DNA of 64,000 nucleotides from Tenacibaculum sp. M341 (GCF_004337695.1 NZ_SJXJ01000020.1:1-64000); one strand, 5' to 3'. Numbered from the stretch's first letter, positions 42,324 to 51,169 are shown. The notes: generated by a model not told the origin, from the sequence alone. A program made the numbers and translations.

Positions 42324-43148
42324 TTATTCGCCAATACTTCCGAGTTCAACACCTTCAGAATAAGCTACCTGTATTTTGTGGTCGCTAAATGCTTTTTTTA
42401 TAACTTCATGAGTATCGAAAGTAACTTGCCAAAAGTCTTCAGGGTGTACATATGGACGAATGCTTAGTTCTATGCTATGAGAATCGAAGTTTTCAATACC
42501 AATTTCAGTTGTAGGTTCCTCTAAAATATTATCAATTTTAGCTATAGCATTTTGTATTATTTTTTTTACACGAGGAAAACTTTCTGCATAAGGCATTGTT
42601 GCATTAATTTCTAAACGAACCATACCTTTTTTTGAAAAGTTAGTTACGACTCCATCAGTAATTTTTGAATTTGGAATAATTAATGTTTTATGACCAGGAG
42701 ATACAATATTGGTACTAAAAATTCCAATTTCTTCTACCTTACCAAATTTCTCTTCTACTTGAATCCAATCACCAGATTTGTATGGTTTTAATGTTAAAAT
42801 AAGAATTCCAGAAGCAAAATTCCCTAAACTTCCCTGTAAAGCCATACCAATAGCAAAACCAACTGCTGCTAAAAGTGCTACTAAACTAGATAAATTTACT
42901 CCTAAAATAGATGCAATAGTTAGTAATAAAGCTCCCTTTAAAACAAAATTGATCATTGAAATTAAAAAAGGGCGAATAGTATCATCAAAGCCTGCTTTTT
43001 CCATCACTTTAGCTAATACAACAACCAATCGTTTAATTAATTTCATACCAAGCCATAAAATAAGTCCGCCTAACAATAATTTAGGAACATAAATAATAGC
43101 TTTTTGTTGAATTAAACTGATAATGTTTTGAATGTCTATATTTTTCAT
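42324..43148 (-). CDS. Small-conductance mechanosensitive channel (MscS family)
   Basis: A 274-residue channel, typical of the compact MscS. Three N-terminal helices are followed by the pore-lining helix ALLAAVGFAIGMALQGSLGNFASGILIL and the MscS signature YKSGDWIQVEEKFGKVEEIGIFSTNIVSPGHKTLIIPNSK. The C-terminal alpha/beta part has FDSHSIELSIRPYVHPEDFW. It sits in the inner membrane and releases solutes on hypo-osmotic shock. It is single-gene in appearance, with 75 bp before the DUF547 gene. Confidence 0.94.
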   Translation of the reverse strand: MKNIDIQNIISLIQQKAIIYVPKLLLGGLILWLGMKLIKRLVVVLAKVMEKAGFDDTIRPFLISMINFVLKGALLLTIASILGVNLSSLVALLAAVGFAIGMALQGSLGNFASGILILTLKPYKSGDWIQVEEKFGKVEEIGIFSTNIVSPGHKTLIIPNSKITDGVVTNFSKKGMVRLEINATMPYAESFPRVKKIIQNAIAKIDNILEEPTTEIGIENFDSHSIELSIRPYVHPEDFWQVTFDTHEVIKKAFSDHKIQVAYSEGVELGSIGE

Positions 43149-43258
43149 ATTTAATTGAATAGGAAATAAAATTAAAAGAAAGATAATACGTAAAATTTAA
43201 TCAGACAATTTTCTAAAACATATTTTAAGTTTTTGGTATTAAGTTAATTTAATAGGTC

Positions 43259-44374
43259 TTATTTGTTTTGAGTAGTTGATTGAGTAAATTTCCAACCATT
43301 ATTTTCAAAAATATTTAATTGGTAAGTACTCATACTTCCTTGAAAATTTTGATTAACTTGAATAATTATAGCATCATTTTCTACCTGAACATGAGATATT
43401 TTTTCAGAGATACTTCCATCGTTCATTAAAACTTTTTTTCCTTTGTTTTCTTCGCCATCAAATGGTTGATGTTGTATGTACTGATAATTATTTTTTTCTT
43501 TAATAATAATATCATTAAAATCATTACAAAAAGTTTTACCGCTTTCATCGTTAGCAGAGGTGGTGTAATTTTTAGCCACTAAAAAATCGATCTCTCTATT
43601 AGCGAATTTAGCTTCTTTACTGTGTAATACTTTTAAAATGTTTTTTCCAAATAAGATAAACTTATCCCTACCATATACTACTTCTACATAATTAGCCCAA
43701 TCACAATAATCTTTTCCTTTTTGTTCAGGTCTCTTATACATTGTTTTTTCAACAACATAAACACTACCAATTTTGTCAACAGTTAACTGACTTATTTTTT
43801 TCAATTTTTTATTGTAAATAGAGTGTGTACCAGGTAATATAATTCCTCTTTGAGAAACTTTTTCAAAAGCAATAGGCGATTTTTTAATAACCTTTTCTCT
43901 GTCTATATCTTCTAAATCACCTAAAAAACCATCGAAAACAAAAACAATTTCTTCAGAAAATTCATCCTTTTTTACAGCTACCCATTTACCAATAATTTCT
44001 TCACCTTTATCAGTAACTGCCATTTCTTTATTAGTCTCAGCAACCACTTCTACTTTTGTAGCAAATGAAAATTTTTGCTGTTTTTTACCACCAGGAGCCT
44101 CTCTGTATAAAAGACCATTTTCAGCAGTAACATATTTAAAATAACTTACTGGTTTTATACTGTAGTCTTCAGCTTGTTTTTGAAGTTTTTCAATAATACT
44201 AGAAGTATCTAACTCTTCGTTTTCAAAGGTGTTCTTTATTTTTACAATAGTTTCTTTTCCACTATTGACTTTGTGCTTTAAGATGCTTTTTTCTGATTGT
44301 TTTTTGTCATCTTCTCCACAGGCTGTTAAAATAAATAGGAGTGAAGCTGTAATTATATAATATATTGTTTTCAT
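43259..44374 (-). CDS. SH3-like lipoprotein, unknown role
   Basis: A 371-residue lipoprotein (LLFILTAC, Cys19). A lysine/glutamate-rich linker leads to a bacterial SH3-like domain at about 80-150 (YVTAENGLLYREAPGGKKQQ, FATKVEVVAETNKE, GKWVAVKKDEFSEEIVFV). The remainder (to 371) is beta-rich and unrecognised, ending in QLNIFENNGWKFTQ. It shares architecture with the lipoprotein at 32003-33259, including an equivalent VFVFDGFLGDL / VYVLNSLLSDS element after the SH3 domain, so they may belong to one lineage-specific family. Confidence 0.6.
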   Translation of the reverse strand: MKTIYYIITASLLFILTACGEDDKKQSEKSILKHKVNSGKETIVKIKNTFENEELDTSSIIEKLQKQAEDYSIKPVSYFKYVTAENGLLYREAPGGKKQQKFSFATKVEVVAETNKEMAVTDKGEEIIGKWVAVKKDEFSEEIVFVFDGFLGDLEDIDREKVIKKSPIAFEKVSQRGIILPGTHSIYNKKLKKISQLTVDKIGSVYVVEKTMYKRPEQKGKDYCDWANYVEVVYGRDKFILFGKNILKVLHSKEAKFANREIDFLVAKNYTTSANDESGKTFCNDFNDIIIKEKNNYQYIQHQPFDGEENKGKKVLMNDGSISEKISHVQVENDAIIIQVNQNFQGSMSTYQLNIFENNGWKFTQSTTQNK

Positions 44375-44554
44375 GTTTAGTTTCTTCTATTTCTTATAGT
44401 TTTTGAATCCACTATAAACGGATTTGTGAAAGCAAAATTATATTTTATTTCTTCTATAAAATCATAACAACTATTATTCGTTGTAGTTTTCTTGATAATT
44501 GTCAAGATTTAAATAGAAATCGCACTGTAGCTTTGTTAAAAACAAATAGTAAGT

Positions 44555-45088
44555 ATGATTGTCTCTGAAAAATTACAACAATTTTATAACAATAATAATT
44601 TAGATACTGACGGTGGTGAAAATCAAGATTTTTTTATTCTGAAATTTCGATTATTCTCATTAAAGCTACCAAATTCTGATTTTAGAAAAAAGGTAGTATA
44701 CATTCATGATATTCAACATGTTTTATTCGACTGTGATATTTCATGGAAAGGAGAAAGTTTTATAGCGGGTTGGGAAATTGCTACAGGAATATGGAAGCAT
44801 TTTCCGATTAATATTATGGCTTTTTGGGCAGCAGGATTTAGTTTTTTGAATTATCCGAAAGAAATGATTAGAGGTTATAAAACAGGTTTAAAGTATAATG
44901 GAATTATTGACTTAGATATTAGTAAAGAGGAACTTTTAAAATTACCATTAGAAGAGGTTAGAAAGTTAGTTTTAAAAAAGAAGCCTACTCAATTCAATTT
45001 TTTAATTTTTATTTTTTGGTTGTTTATTGCAGAGTGTGTGTTTTTCTTTCCTTTAATGGTAGTGTTGTTGGTTTGGGTTTTAAGTTAA
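44555..45088 (+). CDS. Coq4-like protein with C-terminal membrane helix
   Basis: A 177-residue protein. Residues about 48-75 read VVYIHDIQHVLFDCDISWKGE followed by SFIAGWEIATG, matching the HDxxH-(x11)-E zinc motif of ubiquinone-biosynthesis protein Coq4. The rest of the helical frame (MAFWAAGFSFLNYPKE, RGYKTGLKYNG) is compatible. The tail (about 148-175) is a hydrophobic membrane helix. Flavobacteria use menaquinone, so a ubiquinone role is unlikely and another lipid or quinone role should be considered. Family call is by motif only. Confidence 0.6.
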   Translation: MIVSEKLQQFYNNNNLDTDGGENQDFFILKFRLFSLKLPNSDFRKKVVYIHDIQHVLFDCDISWKGESFIAGWEIATGIWKHFPINIMAFWAAGFSFLNYPKEMIRGYKTGLKYNGIIDLDISKEELLKLPLEEVRKLVLKKKPTQFNFLIFIFWLFIAECVFFFPLMVVLLVWVLS

Positions 45089-45234
45089 CAACAAGGTGAA
45101 AGTATTCGTATGGTAAAAAGAAAAAGACTTAAAATTAAAGGGGAAATTACCATGAAACTCTCCATTTTTTAACGGTGAATTTAGGCAAAGAAGCGTTGTA
45201 GTTTTGCGATCTCAATAATGTAAATTGACTAAAA

Positions 45235-45315
45235 ATGAGAATCAAAACAACAAAAAACGTGATGTTATTATTTGCCTTTGTACTAGTTTTTTATAAAACT
45301 CAATATTTGTACTGA
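45235..45315 (+). CDS. Possible small single-helix membrane peptide
   Basis: ATG at 45235 opens a 26-codon frame with basic MRIKTTKNV followed by a hydrophobic stretch MLLFAFVLVFY. A TAGTTTTG box (45199-45206) lies 28 bp upstream, and a terminator follows the stop by 22 bp. A boxed gene-sized unit with promoter half, ORF and terminator is suggestive, but chance cannot be excluded. The rest of 45089-45355 shows nothing else. Confidence 0.35.
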   Translation: MRIKTTKNVMLLFAFVLVFYKTQYLY

Positions 45316-45337
45316 AAGGAATTAAAAAATTAAAATT

Positions 45338-45369
45338 AAACAAAGGAATAAGTTTTTATTCCTTTGTTT
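45338..45369. terminator. Bidirectional terminator
   Basis: AAACAAAGGAATAA (45338-45351) pairs perfectly with TTATTCCTTTGTTT (45356-45369). It overlaps the last codons of the minus-strand lipoprotein gene and closes the BlaI/BlaR-type operon. Confidence 0.85.
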
Positions 45370-45823
45370 TTATATTTATAGGTAAAGTGTACTGTGTTGT
45401 TACAGGAATTCCTCTTTTAGTAGCTGGAAATAAATTAGGGAATTCTTCTGTTGTATGCTCTAAAATAGTATCTATTTGAGGTAATAGACTTTTTAGTAAT
45501 TCTGATGCATCAACATTTTTTACATACATTTTGCCTTCTTTATCTATAACCAATGTTACTAGTATAGTTTCTTCTAAAGATTCTCTAGATGAGATGGTAT
45601 ATTTTTTTAAGGCTTTTGTAAATGTTTTTCTCATGTTGGTTCTAAAGCAATTGGTTTTTGCATTGCCCAATAATGATTCACATTCTTTAAAAGTAGGTGA
45701 TTCATCTACAGATGAAAAATCAACAATAGTATCTTTTACAGGAGTTGCTTTTGTACTAGAAACTTGTTTACACGATGTATAAACAAGTATTACTACCAAT
45801 AAACAAATAATCCTATAAATCAC
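45356..45823 (-). CDS. TonB-C-like lipoprotein, last gene of the BlaI/BlaR operon
   Basis: A 155-residue lipoprotein (IICLLVVILVYTSC, Cys 18). The domain PTFKECESL...NCFRTNMRKTF, then LVTLVIDKEGKMYVKNV and LPINIKTKE parallels the C-terminal region of the two M56 peptidases upstream (YPGCEEGDR-D-CFNNKIKEF then VYVHFTITKKG). It is therefore a free-standing version of that TonB-like domain, with both cysteines kept. It is encoded 40 bp downstream of the TPR gene, at the end of the operon. Function unknown. Confidence 0.7.
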   Translation of the reverse strand: MIYRIICLLVVILVYTSCKQVSSTKATPVKDTIVDFSSVDESPTFKECESLLGNAKTNCFRTNMRKTFTKALKKYTISSRESLEETILVTLVIDKEGKMYVKNVDASELLKSLLPQIDTILEHTTEEFPNLFPATKRGIPVTTQYTLPINIKTKE

Positions 45824-45863
45824 CTTATCAAAAAATTACAAAGTGAAAATATAAAAAATAGTT

Positions 45864-47114
45864 CTATTTTAGAGGTTCTCCTTTTAAGAAGTATTCTTTT
45901 TTTATTGCATTTAACCTATTTTTTACAAAAGCATCTATATCTTTATCCTTACCTTCAAATTGCGCTATATATTTAGTAAACAGATTATATGCTATTTTTT
46001 TATCTTTATAAAAGTTTTCTGATATTCTAGCTAATTCATATAATGCTAAGTGATTTTTTCTATTTTCCTTTATTGCTAATTTATATTGTTCAATTACACG
46101 CTTTGGTAGTTTCATTCTTGAATACACTTTTGCCAAGCCCATATATCCTTTATCTCTTGTTTTTTTACCTACATAAGTCGACAAAAAATAGCTGTACATT
46201 GCTTTTTGTGTCTTATCTTGTTCATAATAGATATCTCCTAAATAACGATGACTCTTAAAGTCTTCATAATCTAACTTAGTAGCAATAGAAAAATACTTTG
46301 CAGCTTTTTCATAGTCTTTTAATTGATAATAACATTTAGCTAACATCTTATTTGTATAATGTTCTTTGGGAGCTAAAGAATCTATTCTATTTAACAGAAG
46401 AATACTCTGCTTATATTTTTTTTCTAGATACAAGGCATTAATTTTTAATCTATTTAAATTAATGTGATTGGGGTTTAAATACAACCCTTTTTCTGTAAAT
46501 AACCTTGCGGAATCTTTATCTCTTAATTTTGTGTAAACTCTAGCTAGTTTCTCTATAGCTTTAAAATGTGTTTTATCTGAATCATACGCAGCTAAAAAGT
46601 TATCTATTCTCTTATTTTTTTCTCCTAGAAGCATATTTGCTAAACCTAATTGATAGTGATAATTGGCATTTCTAAGATCTTTCTTAATTAATTCATTGAA
46701 AATAATTTTGGCTTTTTTAGCTTTTTTACGTTGTAAATACAGTTTTCCTAACATATATTTTACAAATAAATTATTTTCATCTTGTACCGAAACCTCTTCA
46801 AATAAAGTAATCGCTTCTTTTATCTTTTGTTGTTTTATTAATGATTTACCTAACTTAATTTTTGTACGATAATCATCTTTAAACGTAAGCGCTTTTTTAT
46901 AAAATTCTGATGCTTTTTTATGATTATCTATGGCTTCATATATTATAGCAATTTTACTGTTACTCTTAAATGTTTCTTCTGATTTATCCAATATAGATAA
47001 TGCTTGTTTATACCTTCCTGTTTTTATTAAACTATCTATTGATACAATGTTGTTTTGAGCATTAATCTGTGTAATTACCATTGCAAAAACAATAGTTAAA
47101 ATTTTTATGTTCAT
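45864..47114 (-). CDS. Exported tetratricopeptide-repeat protein
   Basis: A 416-residue protein with signal peptide (MNIKILTIVFAMVITQINA). About ten TPR-like 34-residue units cover the rest, for example NNLFVKYMLGKLYLQRKKAKKAK, then NANYHYQLGLANMLLGEKN and HLALYELARISENFYKDKK. It acts as a periplasmic or surface scaffold. Five bases separate it from the DUF4350-like gene upstream, so it belongs to the BlaI/BlaR-type operon. Confidence 0.88.
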   Translation of the reverse strand: MNIKILTIVFAMVITQINAQNNIVSIDSLIKTGRYKQALSILDKSEETFKSNSKIAIIYEAIDNHKKASEFYKKALTFKDDYRTKIKLGKSLIKQQKIKEAITLFEEVSVQDENNLFVKYMLGKLYLQRKKAKKAKIIFNELIKKDLRNANYHYQLGLANMLLGEKNKRIDNFLAAYDSDKTHFKAIEKLARVYTKLRDKDSARLFTEKGLYLNPNHINLNRLKINALYLEKKYKQSILLLNRIDSLAPKEHYTNKMLAKCYYQLKDYEKAAKYFSIATKLDYEDFKSHRYLGDIYYEQDKTQKAMYSYFLSTYVGKKTRDKGYMGLAKVYSRMKLPKRVIEQYKLAIKENRKNHLALYELARISENFYKDKKIAYNLFTKYIAQFEGKDKDIDAFVKNRLNAIKKEYFLKGEPLK

Positions 47115-47119
47115 GTATT

Positions 47120-47992
47120 TTATTTTTCTTCTTTAGTCAACCAACTAACAATGTTAAGTAACAATTTATAATTTTCAGTAGCATCAGGTGAGTTCATTCC
47201 TACTTTAAATTGATTGGGTCCTGCTAGTTGAGCAGTAAACATTCCTGCTTCTCCAAATATTGCTACTTTTCCTTTTTTAAACTGCATAATTGCTCCTTGA
47301 GATAAACCTTTTGCAGATAATCGTTTTGTTTTTTCTGAAAATCGCCACATAGTGTCAGGTAAGTGTATAATATATTTTTCTTTAGGTTTTAAAATGGAAA
47401 TTGCTTTTTCAGGAGTTTTAAATGCTTGTCCAGTAAAAGAAACTATTTTCTGGATGTTGTTAGTTACTTCGTGATTTTCTAAAGTATTTTCATTTATTGT
47501 ATAGTCAATAATTCCACCTCTATTTTCATCAAACAAAAAGCTGTCATAAAAAGTAAAACCAAAAGCTTTGGCAAGTTTTTCACTAGCTCCTGCAAAAGGC
47601 ATATGATCAGCAATTAAAAATAAATGCCCACCTTTAGCTACCCATTTTGTGATGTTTTTTATTTCTTCATCTGTAAAGGCACTTGGTGTTGGTATAACAA
47701 ATGGAGGACGACTGTTTTCTGATAGGGCATTAGAAATAACCAAGGTTTTAATAGTCTTTAAATAAGTGTTTGAAAACTTATGTTTAGATGCCTTAACATT
47801 GTATCCAGCATTTCTCAATACTTTTGCAAAAGGTAAAAAACGATTATCAATTCGATGAAAATTACGATGTGCATGATCTACATAAATAGTTGAATTGTAT
47901 TTCTTTTCAACTTTAGGTTGATATAAAGTATCTGGTATTTGCTGAGAAAACACAGCAGAACTTATTAATAGTGTAATTAAAATTAATCTCAT
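47120..47992 (-). CDS. DUF4350-like exported protein
   Basis: A 290-residue protein with signal peptide (MRLILITLLISSAVFSQ). STIYVDHAHRNFHRIDNRFLP and ALSENSRPPFVIPTPSAFTDEEIKNITKWVAKGGHLFLIADHMPFAGAS follow the glutamine-amidotransferase-like flavodoxin fold seen in DUF4350/ThuA-like proteins, without a catalytic Cys. AIFGEAGMFTAQLAG is a late conserved strand-loop. It overlaps the blaR1-like gene upstream by one base. Role unknown. Confidence 0.78.
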   Translation of the reverse strand: MRLILITLLISSAVFSQQIPDTLYQPKVEKKYNSTIYVDHAHRNFHRIDNRFLPFAKVLRNAGYNVKASKHKFSNTYLKTIKTLVISNALSENSRPPFVIPTPSAFTDEEIKNITKWVAKGGHLFLIADHMPFAGASEKLAKAFGFTFYDSFLFDENRGGIIDYTINENTLENHEVTNNIQKIVSFTGQAFKTPEKAISILKPKEKYIIHLPDTMWRFSEKTKRLSAKGLSQGAIMQFKKGKVAIFGEAGMFTAQLAGPNQFKVGMNSPDATENYKLLLNIVSWLTKEEK

Positions 47993-49305
47993 TATTGTTT
48001 GATTCTATACATTACAGGTAATGAATAATACACTGAAACAGCTTTTCCATTTTTTATTGCTGGTTTCATTTTTGGTAATCTTTTTACAACATTTACCGCA
48101 TGTTTATCTAACTCAGGATAATTTGTATTTGTTCTAACATTTTCAATATTTCCTTGTTTGTTTACAGTAAAATGAACATAAATTTCATGATAAGAATCGT
48201 ATTTTACGAGTAAATCAAAATCGAAATTTTCAATTACAAACTCTTTTATTTTATTATTAAAACAAGCTCTATCACCTTCCTCACATCCAGGATATGTTGG
48301 GAAAATACCGGTCATAGAAAGGGGTACATCGTTTAGAGCATATTTGTTTTTAATGTTGATTTTATAATGAGGTAAATCTTCCTTCATATCATTTAAATTA
48401 GCGGTATAGTCAATGAAAAGGTTCTTTGTAAAAGATGCAGCTACATTACTTTTTTGATTATTAGAGCAAGAAGTATAAAATAACATGCTAACCATAACAG
48501 GAACTAGTAACAAGTATTTAAGATTTTTAATTTGTTTAGATCTGTTTTTAGTAATCATGGTAATTCTTCTTTTTATTAGCGATTTTTTATAAAATTGGTT
48601 GACAAATGATATGTTTTCAACCTGAAATATTTCGGATAATAAATTATTGATGTAATTGTTTTTTTCTGAAGATTTACTCACAACTTCATCAGAAATAAAC
48701 TCATGGACTAGTGAAATTCTCTTTTGTAGAATCCAAATCATAGGATTGAACCACATTACAATTTTTAATATTTCAAATAAAAGTAAGTCTAAAGTGTGCT
48801 TTTGTTTACAGTGAACTAATTCATGTTTAATAACATTGTTTTTCTTTTCTCCAGTAAGTTCTTCTCCAATAAAAATGTAATTGAAAAAAGAAAAAGCTTT
48901 AGCATTTTTAGGTAGTAAAACTAATGTGTAAGATTCGTAAGAACTCTTTTTGTGATTATAAATTAAACGAATCAACTTAAAAAGTCTGATAAAAAAAATA
49001 ATAGCAAAAAGTATCATACCCAAAACGAAAAAAACTTTTACATAATTAATGGATTGATACCAACTCGTTTTTTCGATAACCTTTTGAGGAGATAATACTA
49101 TTTCAGGTAGTAAAACAGTATATTCTTGAGAAACGACTTCATTTAATGTTTCAATTTTAAAAAGAGGAATAAAAAAAGAGGTAACCGTAGTACTTAATAA
49201 ATACAACCTGTTTTTAGTAAAGAACGTTTCTTTACTAAGAGCAATATCATATACAAGTAAAAATAAAACTTGAAATAAAACGACTTGTAAAACATAAGTA
49301 AGCAT
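47992..49305 (-). CDS. BlaR1/MecR1-like M56 peptidase with TonB-like C-terminus, copy 2
   Basis: A 437-residue membrane protein. The N-terminal helices and M56 domain carry VIKHELVHCKQKH, where H161-E-x-x-H165 binds zinc, and LVHEFISDEVVS. A further helix at about 265-280 (YLLLVPVMVSMLFYTSC) is followed by an extracytoplasmic domain ending in VYVHFTVNKQGNIENV and LPKMKPAIKNGKAVSV, the TonB C-terminal pattern. It follows its twin by 4 bp. In BlaR1 systems signal-triggered proteolysis removes the BlaI repressor; the signal here need not be a beta-lactam, since no penicillin-sensing domain is present. Confidence 0.88.
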   Translation of the reverse strand: MLTYVLQVVLFQVLFLLVYDIALSKETFFTKNRLYLLSTTVTSFFIPLFKIETLNEVVSQEYTVLLPEIVLSPQKVIEKTSWYQSINYVKVFFVLGMILFAIIFFIRLFKLIRLIYNHKKSSYESYTLVLLPKNAKAFSFFNYIFIGEELTGEKKNNVIKHELVHCKQKHTLDLLLFEILKIVMWFNPMIWILQKRISLVHEFISDEVVSKSSEKNNYINNLLSEIFQVENISFVNQFYKKSLIKRRITMITKNRSKQIKNLKYLLLVPVMVSMLFYTSCSNNQKSNVAASFTKNLFIDYTANLNDMKEDLPHYKINIKNKYALNDVPLSMTGIFPTYPGCEEGDRACFNNKIKEFVIENFDFDLLVKYDSYHEIYVHFTVNKQGNIENVRTNTNYPELDKHAVNVVKRLPKMKPAIKNGKAVSVYYSLPVMYRIKQ

Positions 49306-49309
49306 AATT

Positions 49310-50626
49310 TTATGTTTTTTTAATTTTGTACATCAATGGCAAATAGTATGAAATTTCTACTATTTTTCCTTTTTTTATAGCTGGTTTCATTCGAGGTAAT
49401 TTTTTTAACACCTCAATAGCATGTTTTTCTATCTCAGGAAATTCAGTTTTTGTTTTAATGTTTTTAACAGTCCCTTTTTTAGTTATTGTAAAATGAACAT
49501 AAACTTCATTGTGAGGTTTACTCTTTGTAAGTAAATCAAAATCAAAGTTTTCAATTACAAACTCTTTTATTTTATTATTAAAACAATCTCTATCACCTTC
49601 TTCACAACCAGGATATGTCGGAATAACACCAGTCATAGAAAGAGGAACGTCATATAAAGCATATTTATTTTTAATGTTTATGTTGTAGAACGGGGTAGAT
49701 GGCCACATAAGTCTGTTATCGTTATATGTAAAGGAGTCTTCTTTTGAATAAGACGTTACTACGATGTTACTTTTTTGATTATTTGAGCAAGAAGTATAAA
49801 ATAACATAATAACAACTATTGGAGCTAATAAAAAATATTTAAGATTTTTAATTTGCTTAGATCTTTTTTTAGTAATCATGGTAATTCTTTTTCTTATTAG
49901 CGATTTTTTATAAAATTGATTAACAAAAGATATGTTTTCAACCTGAAATATTTCGGATAATAAATTATTGATATAATTGTTTTTTTCTGAAGATTTACTC
50001 ACAACTTCATCAGAAATAAATTCGTGAACTAGTGAAATTCTTTTCTGAAAAATCCAAATCATAGGATTGAACCACATTACAATTTTTAATAATTCAAATA
50101 AAAGTAAGTCTAACGTGTGCTTTTGTTTACAGTGAACTAGTTCATGTTTAATAATATTGTTTTTCTTTTCTCCAGTAAGTTCTTCTCCAATAAAAACATA
50201 ATTGAAAAAAGAAAAAGCTTTTGTGTTTTTAGGTAGTAAAACTAGTGTGTAAGATTTGTAAGAACTCTTTTTGTGATTGTGAATTAAACGAATCAACTTA
50301 AAAAGTCTGATAAAAAAAATAGCAGCAAAAAGCATCATACCCAAAACGAATAAAACTTCTACATAATTGATGGATTGGTACCAACTCGTTTTTTCGATAA
50401 CCTTTTGAGGAGATAATACTATTTCAGGTAGTAAAACAGTATATTCTTGAGAAACGACTTCATTTAATGTTTCAATTTTAAAAAGAGGAATAAAAAAAGA
50501 GGTAACCGTAGTACTTAATAAATACAACCTGTTTTTAGTAAAGAACGTTTCTTTACTAAGAGCAATATCATATACAAGTAAAAATAAAACTTGAAATAAA
50601 ACGACTTGTAAAATATAAAAAATCAT
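49310..50626 (-). CDS. BlaR1/MecR1-like M56 peptidase with TonB-like C-terminus, copy 1
   Basis: A 438-residue twin of the preceding entry. The first about 270 residues are nearly identical between copies, including IIKHELVHCKQKH, while the extracytoplasmic C-terminal part has diverged (LTKSKPHNEVYVHFTITKKG against LVKYDSYHEIYVHFTVNKQG). This conservation of the peptidase with divergence of the outer domain fits one repressor target with two inputs. It lies 5 bp downstream of the BlaI-like repressor gene. Confidence 0.88.
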   Translation of the reverse strand: MIFYILQVVLFQVLFLLVYDIALSKETFFTKNRLYLLSTTVTSFFIPLFKIETLNEVVSQEYTVLLPEIVLSPQKVIEKTSWYQSINYVEVLFVLGMMLFAAIFFIRLFKLIRLIHNHKKSSYKSYTLVLLPKNTKAFSFFNYVFIGEELTGEKKNNIIKHELVHCKQKHTLDLLLFELLKIVMWFNPMIWIFQKRISLVHEFISDEVVSKSSEKNNYINNLLSEIFQVENISFVNQFYKKSLIRKRITMITKKRSKQIKNLKYFLLAPIVVIMLFYTSCSNNQKSNIVVTSYSKEDSFTYNDNRLMWPSTPFYNINIKNKYALYDVPLSMTGVIPTYPGCEEGDRDCFNNKIKEFVIENFDFDLLTKSKPHNEVYVHFTITKKGTVKNIKTKTEFPEIEKHAIEVLKKLPRMKPAIKKGKIVEISYYLPLMYKIKKT

Positions 50627-50631
50627 AGCAA

Positions 50632-51000
50632 TTATTTTTTTTCACTTTTATTTACCTCCCTCATAATACTTTCTAATTCATTTATATCCATTTTGTTCTC
50701 TTTCATAAAAAAAGAAACCATATTTTTAAAAGAGCCGCCAAAATATCCATTCATTAATTTATGTAAACTCTGATTGCTGTAATCAGATTTTGGAATAATA
50801 GGATAATACACGTAGCCCCTACCTTTAGGTTTGTGAGCTACAAATTCTTTCGTTTCTAAAATTCTGATGATTGTTGATACTGTATTGTAAGCAGGTTTTG
50901 GTATGGGTAATTTTTCTATAACTTCTTTCACAGAAGCTTCTTCTAGTTCCCATAAAACTTGCATTATTTGTTCTTCTGCTTTTGTTAATTGTTTATTCAT
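50632..51000 (-). CDS. BlaI/MecI-family repressor
   Basis: A 122-residue winged-helix repressor. LTKAEEQIMQVLWELEEASVKEVIEKL, then PAYNTVSTIIRILETKEFVAHKPKGRGYVYYP match the family precisely, and the C-terminal helices (about 75-120) form the dimer. It heads a six-gene minus-strand operon with two BlaR1-like peptidases. A 34-bp palindrome lies directly upstream and overlaps the promoter, so it likely represses its own operon. No beta-lactamase gene is nearby. Confidence 0.93.
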   Translation of the reverse strand: MNKQLTKAEEQIMQVLWELEEASVKEVIEKLPIPKPAYNTVSTIIRILETKEFVAHKPKGRGYVYYPIIPKSDYSNQSLHKLMNGYFGGSFKNMVSFFMKENKMDINELESIMREVNKSEKK

Positions 51001-51030
51001 AGACTTTTTATATTGAATCTGTTATGGTTA

Positions 51031-51071
51031 CAAATATAACTAAAAAATTAGTTTAAACTAATTTTTTAGTT
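51031..51071 (-). promoter_or_regulatory. Operator-promoter of the BlaI-type operon
   Basis: A perfect 34-bp palindrome spans 51038-51071. It contains two dyads of form ACTAA-N4-TTAGT (51039-51052 and 51057-51070), 18 bp centre to centre. On the minus strand TATATTTG (51031-51038) abuts the palindrome as the -7 box; the transcript would start about 25 bp before the blaI start codon. A repressor bound here would cover the space between -33 and -7. Confidence 0.8.
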
Positions 51072-51169
51072 AAAAAGTAACATTTTGAACTTTTGAGCGT
51101 CTTAATAAGTAGAGAAGAAGAGGAAAAGAAAAAATTTCATTTTCCATTTATAAATTAAGTATTAAAAAG

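Noticed and set aside
42778-43092. An open plus-strand frame of about 104 codons opposite the MscS gene
   Set aside because: It is fully antisense to a clear MscS coding region and has no recognisable protein features; the same applies to other frames antisense to strong genes.
45356-51000. A beta-lactam resistance operon
   Set aside because: The BlaI/BlaR1-type genes alone do not show this; there is no beta-lactamase or PBP2a gene and no penicillin-sensor domain on the peptidases.
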